NCBI GenBank assembly: GCA_001825665.1 | Contig: MHXZ01000105.1 | Location: 1 to 44,075, forward strand | Source: Planctomycetes bacterium GWF2_41_51 | GTDB taxonomy: Bacteria; Planctomycetota; Phycisphaerae; Sedimentisphaerales; UBA12454 | Direction: 5' to 3' | DNA: 44,075 bases | Shown here: piece by piece, positions 1 through 8,393 of the stretch | How positions within the stretch are numbered: the first letter of the stretch is position 1 | Layout of the letters: the number at the start of each line of letters is the position of its first letter | The notes under the pieces: model-generated | Told to the model about the DNA's origin: nothing | Seen by the model: only the letters and a program-made list of their open reading frames with translations | Database searches by the model: none | Translations under genes and position numbers: made by a program

Positions 1-68
1 AATTCAAATCTGTCAATAGCCATAAGCCCTTTAGTATAGCAATTTTATTGGTTTTCTAAAGGAAAATT

Positions 69-593
69 TTACTGATTTGCCCCTACCGGAGGATACGTGA
101 TTTCTTTACCCTCTACCTTCGCAAAACCCGTAAGTTTATGAGGTTTGGAGTTTGTAAGACTGTAAATATCCACAACTTCATATCCGCGAATAAGTAACGC
201 ATCGCCGATAAGCGAGCGATGGCAACGAAATGGAACCGCTTCAGCGCACATTATCGCAACCTGCTTTTTGCCGGCATAATCAAGCAGTTTTTCAAGATTT
301 TTCTCAAATGCCTCCGTTTGCATATAATCAGCGTAACCGCGGAATGAAGCATTTTTCCAGCCGGTATTAGGCGAATCTTTACTGGTATGCCGCAGGCCGC
401 CCAGACCCGGCAAATGTATATATCTTCTGCGGAGCTTTTGCTGGAGATTTTCCTTATTAAATTGCGGATTATGCCTTGATTTGGGTATTGTTCTGACGTC
501 CACAAGCTTGGTAATCTCGTATTGGTCTAAAATTGCGACAAATTCATCAAATGTACGTGTGGAATGCCCAATTGTGAAAATTCTTTTTTTCAT
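69..593 (-). CDS. DUF488 family protein
   Basis: A 174-residue protein with the DUF488 hallmarks: an N-terminal 'TIGHSTR' strand, 'LVDVRTIPKSRHNPQF' near residue 32, and the Cys-containing block 'CAEAVPFRCHRSLIGD' near residues 116-131. DUF488 proteins are small, widespread and mostly uncharacterised. The CAE...CHR block resembles an oxyanion- or metal-binding active site, but no reaction is established. The length is normal for the family and the start gives the canonical N-terminus. It is divergent from the greA-type gene, about 200 bases away. Family assignment is confident; function is unknown. Confidence 0.9.
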   Translation of the reverse strand: MKKRIFTIGHSTRTFDEFVAILDQYEITKLVDVRTIPKSRHNPQFNKENLQQKLRRRYIHLPGLGGLRHTSKDSPNTGWKNASFRGYADYMQTEAFEKNLEKLLDYAGKKQVAIMCAEAVPFRCHRSLIGDALLIRGYEVVDIYSLTNSKPHKLTGFAKVEGKEITYPPVGANQ

Positions 594-792
594 ATTAATA
601 ATACGTCATTCAAAGGAAATCGGCGAACAAGGATTAACAAACAGGACTAAACTATAATATATTCAAAAGTTAAAGACTTGAACCATTCAGGCTGATTTGG
701 TATTTTATCCGAAAAGCAGACTTAGCGGCGTAGCTGAACTGAAATGTAAAATACTATATTATATGAAAAAATTTATAGGTGGAGATATCAGG

Positions 793-1275
793 ATGTTAGA
801 CCTTGTGCCAATATCATTAACCGGTTTCAATAAACTGATGGAGGAACTGAGCCAACTCGAGAAAGAAGCGGCTGAAGTGCGGAAAAGAGTCAGTGAAGCT
901 CGTGAAATGGGCGATTTAAAGGAAAACGGCGAGTATATTTACGGCAGGCAGCAATTAGGCTTTATCGAGGGGAGTCTCGGCGAATTGAGGGCGAAAATAA
1001 ACCGCTCAGAAAAAATTGACTGCACGAAAGTTCAATGTGATCGTGCCGTGTTTGGCACTGTAGTAACTTTGCTGAATCTTAATACCCAGGAGAAGGTAAC
1101 GTATCAATTGCTCGGCCCTAATGATGCTGACCTTGATACAGGAAGCATTTCAATCCATTCACCAGTAGGAGATGCCATTCACGGGCTTGCGCCCGGAGAA
1201 AAGGCATTAGTTAAAAACCCTCGCGGCGAGTTTCATTTTGAAGTGATTGATATTGCAAAGTCACAAATTGAATAG
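793..1275 (+). CDS. greA: GreA/GreB-family transcript cleavage factor
   Basis: A 160-residue cytoplasmic protein, the usual GreA length. The N-terminal coiled-coil hairpin (about residues 8-75) has the tip motif 'SEAREMGDLKENGEY', where the acidic residues project into the RNA polymerase secondary channel to stimulate cleavage of backtracked transcripts. The C-terminal FKBP-like domain ends in 'SPVGDAIHGLAPGEKALVKNP'. The start at 793 was chosen over an in-frame ATG at 697 because a GGTGGAG ribosome site lies just upstream and the protein then begins where GreA proteins begin. It could be a GreA-like paralog, since another copy may exist elsewhere in the genome. Confidence 0.9.
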   Translation: MLDLVPISLTGFNKLMEELSQLEKEAAEVRKRVSEAREMGDLKENGEYIYGRQQLGFIEGSLGELRAKINRSEKIDCTKVQCDRAVFGTVVTLLNLNTQEKVTYQLLGPNDADLDTGSISIHSPVGDAIHGLAPGEKALVKNPRGEFHFEVIDIAKSQIE

Positions 1276-1299
1276 AAGTTTTGCGCGCCACAGGGACTC

Positions 1300-1338
1300 C
1301 GTCTTGTGCCACAAGGGCACAAGACGACGCAAGTTTTT
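1300..1338 (+). terminator. Hairpin terminator after greA
   Basis: A perfect 11-base-pair stem (CGTCTTGTGCC at 1300-1310, complement at 1316-1326) with a 5-base loop starts 25 bases after the greA stop, followed by a T-run at 1334-1338. The T-run lies a few bases after the stem, so termination could be imperfect. Confidence 0.6.
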
Positions 1339-1565
1339 ACCTTTGTTTTTGAGCTGAAAACGAGGTTTTTGTCTCAAAAAATACCACTTCTTTCTGCGTC
1401 CATTTTCTACGTAAATAAAGGACTTATGAACGAGTTTAAAATGATAACTATCGATATATAAAAGAGTTGAGACGAATTTGCTAAAAATCGAAAAAATAAC
1501 CACGAATTGCGCGGATTGGCGCGGAATTTTACAAAAAAAGTGTGCAAAAAGCGGAAAAAAGTGAA

Positions 1566-1650
1566 TGAAAATGAAGCGTTTTCTATAGAGGTTCAGGGTC
1601 TTTAATAGGCTGCTTTTGACGCAATCTGGTGATTTTTGACGCAGATTGCG
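1566..1650 (+). repeat. Outer 85-bp inverted repeat, left copy
   Basis: Matches the reverse complement of 43859-43943 at 80 of 85 positions with no gaps. Its right half contains GCAATCTG and CAGATTGC (1621-1628 and 1642-1649), which can fold into an 8-bp hairpin, and two TTTTGACGCA direct repeats. It lies between greA and the RloC-like gene. It may be a REP-like dispersed element or one arm of a larger inverted structure. Confidence 0.9.
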
Positions 1651-1860
1651 AATAGATTTAGACCGCTGATTTCGCCACTAAAATATTCACCACAGAGCCG
1701 CCGAGAGTACAGAGATAAAATGCTTTAAGTCGATGTTCTGCGAATTTAATTAACCGCGAATTAACCCCCTCTGATTTTGTTTTTCAAGGCAACAAAATCC
1801 AAAAGAACCGGGGATCTCCGCTTCGCTCCGACACGAATTTTCACGAATTATTTTTAGCCA

Positions 1861-1900
1861 CCCCGATGAGATAGCTGAAGCAGCATCTCACGGGGCAGGC
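1861..1900. repeat. CCCCG/CGGGG hairpin element
   Basis: Imperfect palindrome CCCCGATGAGAT...ATCTCACGGGG followed by CAGGC. Related arrangements occur at 43798-43840 and, on the opposite strand with the same flanking TTAGCCAC and CAGGC words, at about 43497-43550. The element at 5179-5280 also ends in ACGGGGCAGG. This suggests a small dispersed hairpin family. Confidence 0.5.
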
Positions 1901-2421
1901 TCCGGAACGAAAGACCACGAAGGAAAATATTGAAAATTGCTTTAAGACATCCCGCTGCTAAAAGGCGGGATTAAATAATTTCAAAAATAATCATTCCCTA
2001 AGCGACCCATTCGGCTGCGCTCAGGGCATGGCTTCGTCCGTGATTATATTTTGAAATTATTGCCCTTACAGGGCTTTGTCTAAAAGCAATAATGAAACCG
2101 CGTGGGCTGAAGCCCACCCTACAACTTTGTCTCAAAGCAAAAAAGAATTTGAACGTCGAACACGGCATCCCTTATTAGAACGTTCAACGTCGAATGAGGA
2201 ACCGCTGCGCGGGAAGTTTTATTATAAAAAAATAGAAATTTGTTATCGCTGATTACACTGATTATCAGATTTTATTTTAAAATAGGTGGCTGTCCCTAGT
2301 TAAATCAAATCTAGTGAAAGTGAAAACTGATTTAATATTTAAAATTTAATATTTAATAAAACACGCCGTCGTACCGACAACGGCTAAACTAGAATTGATT
2401 TTTAAATTTTAGCTCTGATTT

Positions 2422-4719
2422 CTATATGGTGCCATGTTTAACAAAATTCAACACACGCTTGACGAATCCTAAGAGTTCGCTATCACTTATTTGCTCTGTT
2501 TCCCAGGCTGGGTTTGTGTCATGATGAAATTTATTAGCATAATCTGTAATGGCTTTTAATTCCCCCATGCTAACAGCATCCATAATTTCTTTACCCGATT
2601 TAGAAAGATTTTCTGCTTGATTATAGAAGTTTCCAAGAAGAGTTCCAGGTATACAATATTCAGGAAAAGTAATTCGCAAATATTTCTCCATTACCGGTCT
2701 TAATGATTGGGCTACGATTTGTTTCTCTTGAGTATCCGCCACAACATAATCTCTTAAAATCTTATGACGTTTATCATATTCTGTAAATGCATCAGAAGAC
2801 ACATCCCATGTCGCAATATTTGAAGTATTATTGGTATCTCGAAATATTTTAAGCGCAGTTGTGTTGTTTTTGTACGAATGCTCCCAAATATCACACAAAA
2901 ACTTCCTAAAATGGCACAAAATAATTACTTGTTTGGTGGTAGATAATAGATTTCTAATTTTTTGAATTGTTGTAGTCGTACGTCCTTCATCTAGGCTTGA
3001 AATGGGATCATCAAGGACGATAATTGAATTATTTAAATTTGGTTCATTTTCGAGAGAAGAAAAAAAGAAAGCTAGCCCCAAAGTATTTCTATCGCCCGCA
3101 CTAAGTGCATTTTTAAAACATGGAGCAGCTTTATTTTCTAACGATACCTGATGTTGATTGATTTCAATATGATATATTGTACTTGGTCGCCCCGCAGCAT
3201 TGGACGATTCCAAATTCCCAATTCTAAAGCTTGCTCCAAAAGATTCCAAATGATTATTTATAGCAGTATGGTATTTAGAAAATACAGCTTGCCTATGAGC
3301 ATCTAAAGATATTCGAGCAGTATCTTTTTGTGTTTCCAAAGATTTTTTTCTTTCAATTTCTCTTTGATATTGGTCACATAAATCCTTTAATTCATCGGAA
3401 TACCTTGATTGTGTTGCTTTTAGAAGATTTAATTCATTAGCAACATTTTTTAAATTACCGGAATCTGCTTGTTGTTTCAAAATAGTTATTTGTTGATTAA
3501 AGTCCATCAAAGTTTTAATACTTCTTGTGAGATCAACAAGTAGAGTAAGGTATCTTTCAATCTTTGTTTTGATTTCATCTACTAAAGCAACTGGATTGAG
3601 AGGAGATAACCTTTTAGTTTGCAGCAAAGCCAAAACTCCTTCTCTAGCCTCTTGCCAAGCAATTGACAAACTTCCCCAATTTATCTCTATTGCTGGTAGT
3701 TTAATAAAATTTTTCCAAAATTCATAAAGATTTTTTAAATTGTTAATTTCGACTTGTTTAGAAGAAAGAATGTCACCACTAAAATTACTCGAAAAATAAT
3801 TTATTTGCCCAGAAATCTGCCGAATCAATTTATTATATGATTCTCCAAAATAAGCTTTATATTTTGATAGCAAATCAACTCGATTAATATTTTGAGTGCA
3901 GAAAGGACATTTTTCTTCCTGATTATTAGGGTTTTTTATAATTCTTCTCATTCCATCTGATACCCATTTTTCTGCATTCTCGCCAATTAAGGTAAAATGC
4001 TCGTTAATAAATTTTACAGATGAGCTATCTAAATCTGATAATTCCGCCAATAGAATTCCATCAAGAACACTCATGTCTATTGAAGGAAAAGTTATTTGCG
4101 AAAATAAATTTTTTTTGGAAATATCTGCGTTTAACATAGCATCATATAAAACTTGCTTATCCGTTATCAGTTGTTCAATATTATCAATCTCTTTGAGACT
4201 GCAAAAAACATCAAGTTCTATTCCAAATCGTGAATGGACAGGAATTTGATTTGATATTTCCCTTATATTATTGTTACTATCCGCTATCAGTTGAGATAAT
4301 ATTTGGACTTTTCGCGCTAATGAAACTCCTGCACGCCCCAAGATTACTTCATGCAGTTTTTGTCGATGAGAAGCATTTATTTCTAAGCCAGAAAATACGT
4401 TTTGATTTATAAATTCATCATCATATACAAAGATGTGGCTATTATGGATATTCCAGTTGCCGGACTGAAATATTGTATTATCGCTTTCACCGTCAATAGT
4501 AAGAACTATATGGGGATCGTTAGCAGACCCTAATCTTTTTCTGCCATTAATTACGATGGCATCATTATAAGCTAATGACGAAAATATTGAGGAAATGGTT
4601 GTTTTGCCTCGACCATTTTCAGCATAAATAAGAACTAATTGCTTAAATTCATCTAAATGAGAATTGCTATAAGAATCGAAACAACCTATATTTCTAATTA
4701 AATTAATTTTTTTTAACAT
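2422..4719 (-). CDS. RloC/PrrC-like AAA_13 ATPase, candidate tRNA nuclease
   Basis: A 765-residue ABC/SMC-type ATPase. The Walker A is 'AENGRGKTT' (33-41). Long charged coiled-coil stretches flank a zinc-hook motif C271-P-F-C274, as in Rad50 and RloC. The signature-like 'SAGDRNT' is at 540-546 and Walker B 'IIVLDDPISSLD' follows, with D570-D571. The C-terminus has R674-x3-E678 and H732-H733, resembling the R-x3-E...H catalytic set of the PrrC/RloC anticodon nuclease (HEPN-type) domain. RloC proteins cleave tRNA anticodons during DNA stress or phage attack. The ATPase family is clear; nuclease activity is inferred from the triad-like residues only. The gene appears solitary, with no adjacent restriction genes, and sits between repeat elements. 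It could instead be an AAA_13 protein without nuclease activity. Confidence 0.75.
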   Translation of the reverse strand: MLKKINLIRNIGCFDSYSNSHLDEFKQLVLIYAENGRGKTTISSIFSSLAYNDAIVINGRKRLGSANDPHIVLTIDGESDNTIFQSGNWNIHNSHIFVYDDEFINQNVFSGLEINASHRQKLHEVILGRAGVSLARKVQILSQLIADSNNNIREISNQIPVHSRFGIELDVFCSLKEIDNIEQLITDKQVLYDAMLNADISKKNLFSQITFPSIDMSVLDGILLAELSDLDSSSVKFINEHFTLIGENAEKWVSDGMRRIIKNPNNQEEKCPFCTQNINRVDLLSKYKAYFGESYNKLIRQISGQINYFSSNFSGDILSSKQVEINNLKNLYEFWKNFIKLPAIEINWGSLSIAWQEAREGVLALLQTKRLSPLNPVALVDEIKTKIERYLTLLVDLTRSIKTLMDFNQQITILKQQADSGNLKNVANELNLLKATQSRYSDELKDLCDQYQREIERKKSLETQKDTARISLDAHRQAVFSKYHTAINNHLESFGASFRIGNLESSNAAGRPSTIYHIEINQHQVSLENKAAPCFKNALSAGDRNTLGLAFFFSSLENEPNLNNSIIVLDDPISSLDEGRTTTTIQKIRNLLSTTKQVIILCHFRKFLCDIWEHSYKNNTTALKIFRDTNNTSNIATWDVSSDAFTEYDKRHKILRDYVVADTQEKQIVAQSLRPVMEKYLRITFPEYCIPGTLLGNFYNQAENLSKSGKEIMDAVSMGELKAITDYANKFHHDTNPAWETEQISDSELLGFVKRVLNFVKHGTI

Positions 4720-4839
4720 AACATTTTTATAAGATTTTTGTTTTTATTTTTTTCAAAATTGAACTTTTTCGGTTTTGACGAATTAATTTACCCGCTCGCT
4801 AACAAAGATTGAAGAATGACGCTCCCTCTCGATTTATCT

Positions 4840-4891
4840 CAAGGAATAAAATCGCTGATAAATCGGGAGCGATTTTTACACAGTAAAAATC
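4840..4891 (+). repeat. Inner 52-bp inverted repeat, left copy
   Basis: Matches the reverse complement of 40272-40323 at 51 of 52 positions. The right end, 4871-4891, is a perfect 9-bp hairpin (GATTTTTAC / GTAAAAATC) with a 3-base loop. Weaker similarity extends further on the left side. Confidence 0.9.
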
Positions 4892-4999
4892 ATCGCGGCT
4901 CTGAACCCCCAACCCCCGACTACTCGAGGGCAGGCGCCAGTTGGGGGCTTTCGGATTATTCGGAATTTGTTTCATTCGGCACAAGAAATTTGAAAGGTT

Positions 5000-5044
5000 G
5001 AGATTGCTTTGTCGGCCTGCTTCGCAGGACTCCGCGCAATGACA
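5000..5044. repeat. AGATTGC...GCAATGAC dispersed spacer repeat
   Basis: The segment starts GAGATTGCTTTGTCGG, has an internal GCCTGCTTCGCAGG hairpin, and ends CGCGCAATGACAG. Repeats of this style (ATTGC...GCAAT arms around a C/T-rich centre) are common in spacers of many bacterial genomes. Only one clear copy is in this window; a weaker relative (ATTGCGAGG) lies at 40501-40509. Confidence 0.4.
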
Positions 5045-5178
5045 GTTTGGTACGGTTTTGAAAAATCAGTTTTTTCATTGCAACACTCCTTGTTAAAGAA
5101 TTGAATTGGATACATTATACTATGATTTAAGGGAAAAACAAGGGAGAAAATTTGGCCCATTAGGCAAAGCTAAAATGA

Positions 5179-5276
5179 CCCCATAAGATTTCTTCAGGAA
5201 TCACAATCATATATGATGGCAAATTTTACCAAAATCATACTGGTAATCTTCAACCCTTTAAAGAAATCTTACGGGG
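5179..5276. repeat. Long-armed imperfect palindrome
   Basis: Arms at 5179-5194 (CCCCATAAGATTTCTT) and 5261-5276 are complementary at 15 of 16 positions around a 66-base centre. The arm word AAGAAATCTTAC recurs at 40341-40352 beside the other inner repeat, so the two inner-repeat regions share more than the 52-bp element. Confidence 0.6.
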
Positions 5277-5296
5277 CAGGCCACGATATTTGAAAT

Positions 5297-5372
5297 TTTT
5301 TATTAACCCCCAATATAAAATGGGGGTACGACTTTTTTATTAACCCCCAACATGAAGTTGGGGGCTTTCGGA
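5297..5372. repeat. Tandem CCCCCAA hairpin units
   Basis: Two adjacent units each begin TTTTTATTAACCCCCAA and fold on themselves: CCCCCA...TGGGGG around 5308-5325 and CCCCCAAC...GTTGGGGG around 5344-5364. The second is followed by CTTTCGG, a word also seen after GTTGGGGG at 4939-4953. Non-coding; possibly a terminator-like or mobile hairpin element at the edge of the insertion sequence. Confidence 0.5.
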
Positions 5373-5375
5373 GGT

Positions 5376-6724
5376 ACAAACTGATAACATAGGTTACAAA
5401 GTATGCCAGGGACATAGGTGACACTATTCGGATATAATGGTCCTCAAAAAAGGAGGACACAATATGCCTTGGAGTGTAACCTGTGTTATGGAACAAAAAG
5501 TTAAATTTATAATTGATTTACTGGAAAACAATTACAACATGACTGAGTTATGCGATCATTATGGCATCAGCCGCAAAACGGGATATAAATGGCTCGAACG
5601 CTACAACAGCAGCGGCATAGACGCATTGCATGATCTCAGCAGAAGACCTCACAATCATCCCAATGAAATTTCAGATGAAATCAAAGACCTGATTCTTTCA
5701 ATCAAACAGAGATTTCCAAAATGGGGTGCGCCAAAAATCAGAAATAAAATTCAGCGGAAACATCCGAACTGGCCGCATTATCCGGCGATTTCGACGATAG
5801 GATTATTTCTTCACAAGCAAGGTTTAACGATTCATCGCCGCCGAAGGCGCAAAGCAACTCCTACAGAATATCCTTTAACAAATGGCAGTTGCAGCAATCA
5901 GGTATGGTGCGCAGATTTTAAAGGACATTTTTTTACACAAGACCGCAGTCGCTGCAATCCATTGACCATCAGTGATCATGCCAGCCGTTATTTATTATGC
6001 TGCCGTCATCTTGAGCGGATGAGCTATGAGTTGGTTAAAATGCAATTTGAACGTACATTTCGCGAATATGGTCTTCCGAAAGTAATTCGTACAGACAATG
6101 GCTCACCATTTGCGTCACGAGGTCTTGGCGGATTAAGCAGATTAAGTTACTGGTGGATACGTTTAGGAATTCATCCGGAGCGAATACAGCCGGGCCATCC
6201 GGAACAAAACGGCTGTCATGAGAGAATACATAAAACGTTGAAGTCTCACACAGCCAATCCATCTGCCAAGACGATAACATCACAGCAAAAGCGATTTGAT
6301 GAATTTTGCATAGAGTACAATCATCATCGTCCTCATGAAGCATTGGGAATGTGTACGCCGCAGGAATGTTATAGACCCCCATCGATAAGAGAAATTCCGT
6401 CACGCCTGCCGCCGATAAATTATCCGGAACATATTCAGGTTCGTCGGGTTCGGATGCATGGCGACATTTATTATTTGGGCAGACGATTATTTATGACGGA
6501 AAGTTTAAGTGATGAATATGTTGGTATAGAGCGGATTGATGAAGACAAAAGTCTGCTATGGTATTGCGATTATCCGCTTGGTGAAATAGACCATAGAAAT
6601 TGGCAGATAAAGGCGATAAAAAGCCGCCCGTTTATCTCCGCAGCTGCGGAGATAAACGAACATAACTCTATAAAAGTGTTACCTATGTCGTCGGTATAAA
6701 TTGTTACCTATGTTTTAGTTGACA
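5376..6724 (+). mobile_element. IS481-type insertion sequence
   Basis: One transposase gene is bounded by inverted terminal repeats, about 5376-5425 on the left and 6675-6724 on the right. The inner 40 bases match at 32 positions. Each end carries two ACATAGGT-type words 25 bases apart, likely transposase-binding sites. The outermost 10 bases match poorly, so the exact left end is uncertain: the right end starts TGTCAAC when read inward, and the left tip has decayed or differs. No target duplication could be assigned. Confidence 0.75.
5464..6699 (+). CDS. IS481-family transposase
   Basis: A 411-residue DDE transposase. The N-terminal helix-turn-helix region includes 'NMTELCDHYGISRKTGYKWLERY' (about residues 23-45). 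The rve integrase core has the catalytic residues in 'WCADFKGHF', 'IRTDNGSPF' and 'NGCHERIHKTL', and 'EYNHHRPHEALG' follows, as in IS481 members. The start at 5464 is set by a strong AGGAGG ribosome site just upstream; an in-frame ATG at 5437 precedes that site. The frame is intact, so the element may be active. A TATAAT box at 5433-5438 could drive it. Confidence 0.9.
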   Translation: MPWSVTCVMEQKVKFIIDLLENNYNMTELCDHYGISRKTGYKWLERYNSSGIDALHDLSRRPHNHPNEISDEIKDLILSIKQRFPKWGAPKIRNKIQRKHPNWPHYPAISTIGLFLHKQGLTIHRRRRRKATPTEYPLTNGSCSNQVWCADFKGHFFTQDRSRCNPLTISDHASRYLLCCRHLERMSYELVKMQFERTFREYGLPKVIRTDNGSPFASRGLGGLSRLSYWWIRLGIHPERIQPGHPEQNGCHERIHKTLKSHTANPSAKTITSQQKRFDEFCIEYNHHRPHEALGMCTPQECYRPPSIREIPSRLPPINYPEHIQVRRVRMHGDIYYLGRRLFMTESLSDEYVGIERIDEDKSLLWYCDYPLGEIDHRNWQIKAIKSRPFISAAAEINEHNSIKVLPMSSV

Positions 6725-6792
6725 CACGGAGATTTATTCCTCATTAAAAAAAGCAATATTAAGCAATAAATCGGTTATAATACACGTCTAAA

Positions 6793-8391
6793 ATGATAAT
6801 GTTATTAAAAATGAAACATCGTTCTCATATTTTACGTTTCGCAGTGATACTTTTATGTGTAATTGCCATAGATGCTGCAATCGGCGAAACTGAGATTGTA
6901 CGTCCATTTGAAAACAGCAGTAATTATACATCAAATAACGAGATAGATAACCTGGTCAGGATGGTATTGCTTAAACATAACATCACACCTGCAAATCTAT
7001 GTTCGGATGAAGTTTTTATTCGGAGGGTATATCTTGATGTAATCGGCAAATTGCCGCTGCCTAATGAAATAATTGCCTTCCTTGAAGACAATCGCCCTGA
7101 AAAACGAACCCTGCTAATTGACAAACTTCTTATACGCGATGAATTTGCAGATTACTGGTCGCTGAAATGGTGCGACCTGCTGCGGGTAAAGGCGGAATTC
7201 CCTATCAATCTATGGCCAAACGCGGTGCAGGCATATCATCGCTGGATTCATGACGCCATTCAAAATAAAATGCCTTATAATCAATTTGCCCGTGAACTAT
7301 TAACTTCCAGCGGCAGCAATTTTCGCGTTCCACAGGTAAATTTCTATCGCGCGGTTCAGGGGAAAAATCCATCTGCAATCGCAAATGCGGCGGCTCTCAC
7401 TTTTATGGGGGTGCGGCTGGAAAAATGGCCCCAGCAGCAGCGGACAAATATGGAAACCTTCTTTTCGCGAATAGCATACAAAGGCACAGCCGAATGGAAA
7501 GAAGAAATCGTTTATCTCAATCCAGCCTCAACTGAACCATTGAATGCTGTATTGCCGAATGGTTTCGAGATTCAGATACCTGCGACAAAAGACCCGCGGG
7601 AAGTTTTCGCGAAATGGCTGACTGCCGGCGATAATCCATATTTCGGCCGCAATATTGTTAATCGCATCTGGTATTGGCTGATGGGAAGAGGAATCATACA
7701 TGAGCCGGATGATATTCGGCCTGACAATGCTCCTGTCAATCCGCAGCTTCTGGTCTATCTTGAAAAGGAACTGCTGAAATCCAAATACGACCTGCGGCAA
7801 ATTTATCGGGTGATTCTTAATTCGAGAACTTATCAGCAATCTTCGCATTGCCGCAGCGATAATCCAAAGGCCGAAGCCTTATTTGCGTATTATCCTGTTC
7901 GCAGGCTCGATGCCGAAGTATTGGCAGATGCCCTGTGCAAAATTTCAGGAACGACTGAAATTTATTCAAGTCCTATCCCTGAACCATTCACTTTTATTCC
8001 GGAAGAGAACGAATCAATTGACTTAGCCGACGGCAGTATCTCCAGCGGGTTTCTTGAAATGTTCGGCAGGCCTGCTCGCGACACAGGTCTTGAATCTGAA
8101 CGCAGCAATCAAATATCTGACGCTCAAATGCGGCACCTGCTGAATTCAAGCCATATTCAAAAGAAAATCACAAACGGCCCGCGATTAAATAACCTGGTAC
8201 AAACATATAAACGTAACAGCCATAAATTAATTACAATGCTGTATCTCAATATCCTGTCACGTTATCCGATGCAGGAAGAATTAGACATAATTAATAAATA
8301 TTTTCAAACGGACGGCGTTAACCGGCAGGAAGCCATAAATGATTTGATTTGGGCATTGATTAATTCAAAAGAATTTTTATACCGGCATTAA
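6793..8391 (+). CDS. PSD1-type protein (DUF1549 + DUF1553), heme-less variant
   Basis: A 532-residue exported protein of the planctomycete PSCyt2/PSD1 class. After an N-terminal hydrophobic segment (about 10-30) comes the DUF1549 region ('IRRVYLDVIGKLPLPNEI', 'ARELLTSSGSNF') and then DUF1553 ('NIVNRIWYWLMGRGII', 'YPVRRLDAEVLADALCKISG', 'ILSRYPMQEEL'). The usual DUF1549 heme motif C-x-x-C-H after 'FLG' is absent: the site reads 'FMGVRLEKWPQQQ' (204-216). No N-terminal cytochrome domain is present either, so it is short for the family. The biochemical role of the family is unknown. It heads an operon with DUF1501 two bases downstream. ATGs at 6793, 6799 and 6811 are all possible starts, and none has a clear ribosome site. 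Confidence 0.85.
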   Translation: MIMLLKMKHRSHILRFAVILLCVIAIDAAIGETEIVRPFENSSNYTSNNEIDNLVRMVLLKHNITPANLCSDEVFIRRVYLDVIGKLPLPNEIIAFLEDNRPEKRTLLIDKLLIRDEFADYWSLKWCDLLRVKAEFPINLWPNAVQAYHRWIHDAIQNKMPYNQFARELLTSSGSNFRVPQVNFYRAVQGKNPSAIANAAALTFMGVRLEKWPQQQRTNMETFFSRIAYKGTAEWKEEIVYLNPASTEPLNAVLPNGFEIQIPATKDPREVFAKWLTAGDNPYFGRNIVNRIWYWLMGRGIIHEPDDIRPDNAPVNPQLLVYLEKELLKSKYDLRQIYRVILNSRTYQQSSHCRSDNPKAEALFAYYPVRRLDAEVLADALCKISGTTEIYSSPIPEPFTFIPEENESIDLADGSISSGFLEMFGRPARDTGLESERSNQISDAQMRHLLNSSHIQKKITNGPRLNNLVQTYKRNSHKLITMLYLNILSRYPMQEELDIINKYFQTDGVNRQEAINDLIWALINSKEFLYRH

Positions 8392-8393
8392 CT

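Larger units (their letters stand above)
1341..2421. other. Gene-free spacer with dispersed repeats
   Basis: No credible gene in about 1.1 kb; short open frames here lack ribosome sites and protein-like composition. It holds the 85-bp outer repeat (1566-1650), a CCCCG...CGGGGCAGGC hairpin (1861-1900), 'CCACGAATT'-type spacer text repeated around 1500 and 1835-1850, a small TGGGCT-GAAG-AGCCCA hairpin near 2104-2117, and GAACGTCGAAC/GAACGTTCAACG repeats near 2150-2200. These look like non-coding genomic repeats of the host, not gene remnants. Confidence 0.7.
4720..5375. other. Gene-free repeat-rich spacer
   Basis: No credible gene. It contains the 52-bp inner inverted repeat (4840-4891), a GTTGGGGGCTTTCGG word at 4939-4953 that recurs at 5358-5372, an 'AGATTGC...GCAATGAC' dispersed spacer repeat (5000-5044), a long imperfect palindrome (5179-5276) and two tandem hairpin units of the form TTTTTATTAACCCCCAA (about 5297-5365). 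The AAA_13 promoter should lie in its left end. Confidence 0.65.

Noticed and set aside
1261-1503. An 80-residue open frame on the minus strand after greA
   Set aside because: It overlaps the greA end and the terminator hairpin, has no ribosome site and no protein-like pattern.
4799-5160. Three short open frames of 61-62 residues around the left inner repeat
   Set aside because: All are translations of inverted-repeat and hairpin sequence on either strand, with no similarity to known small proteins or toxin-antitoxin pairs.
5297-5372. Tandem hairpin units as a CRISPR array
   Set aside because: Only two units, the repeats are imperfect and palindromic with no spacers of regular length, and no cas genes are present.
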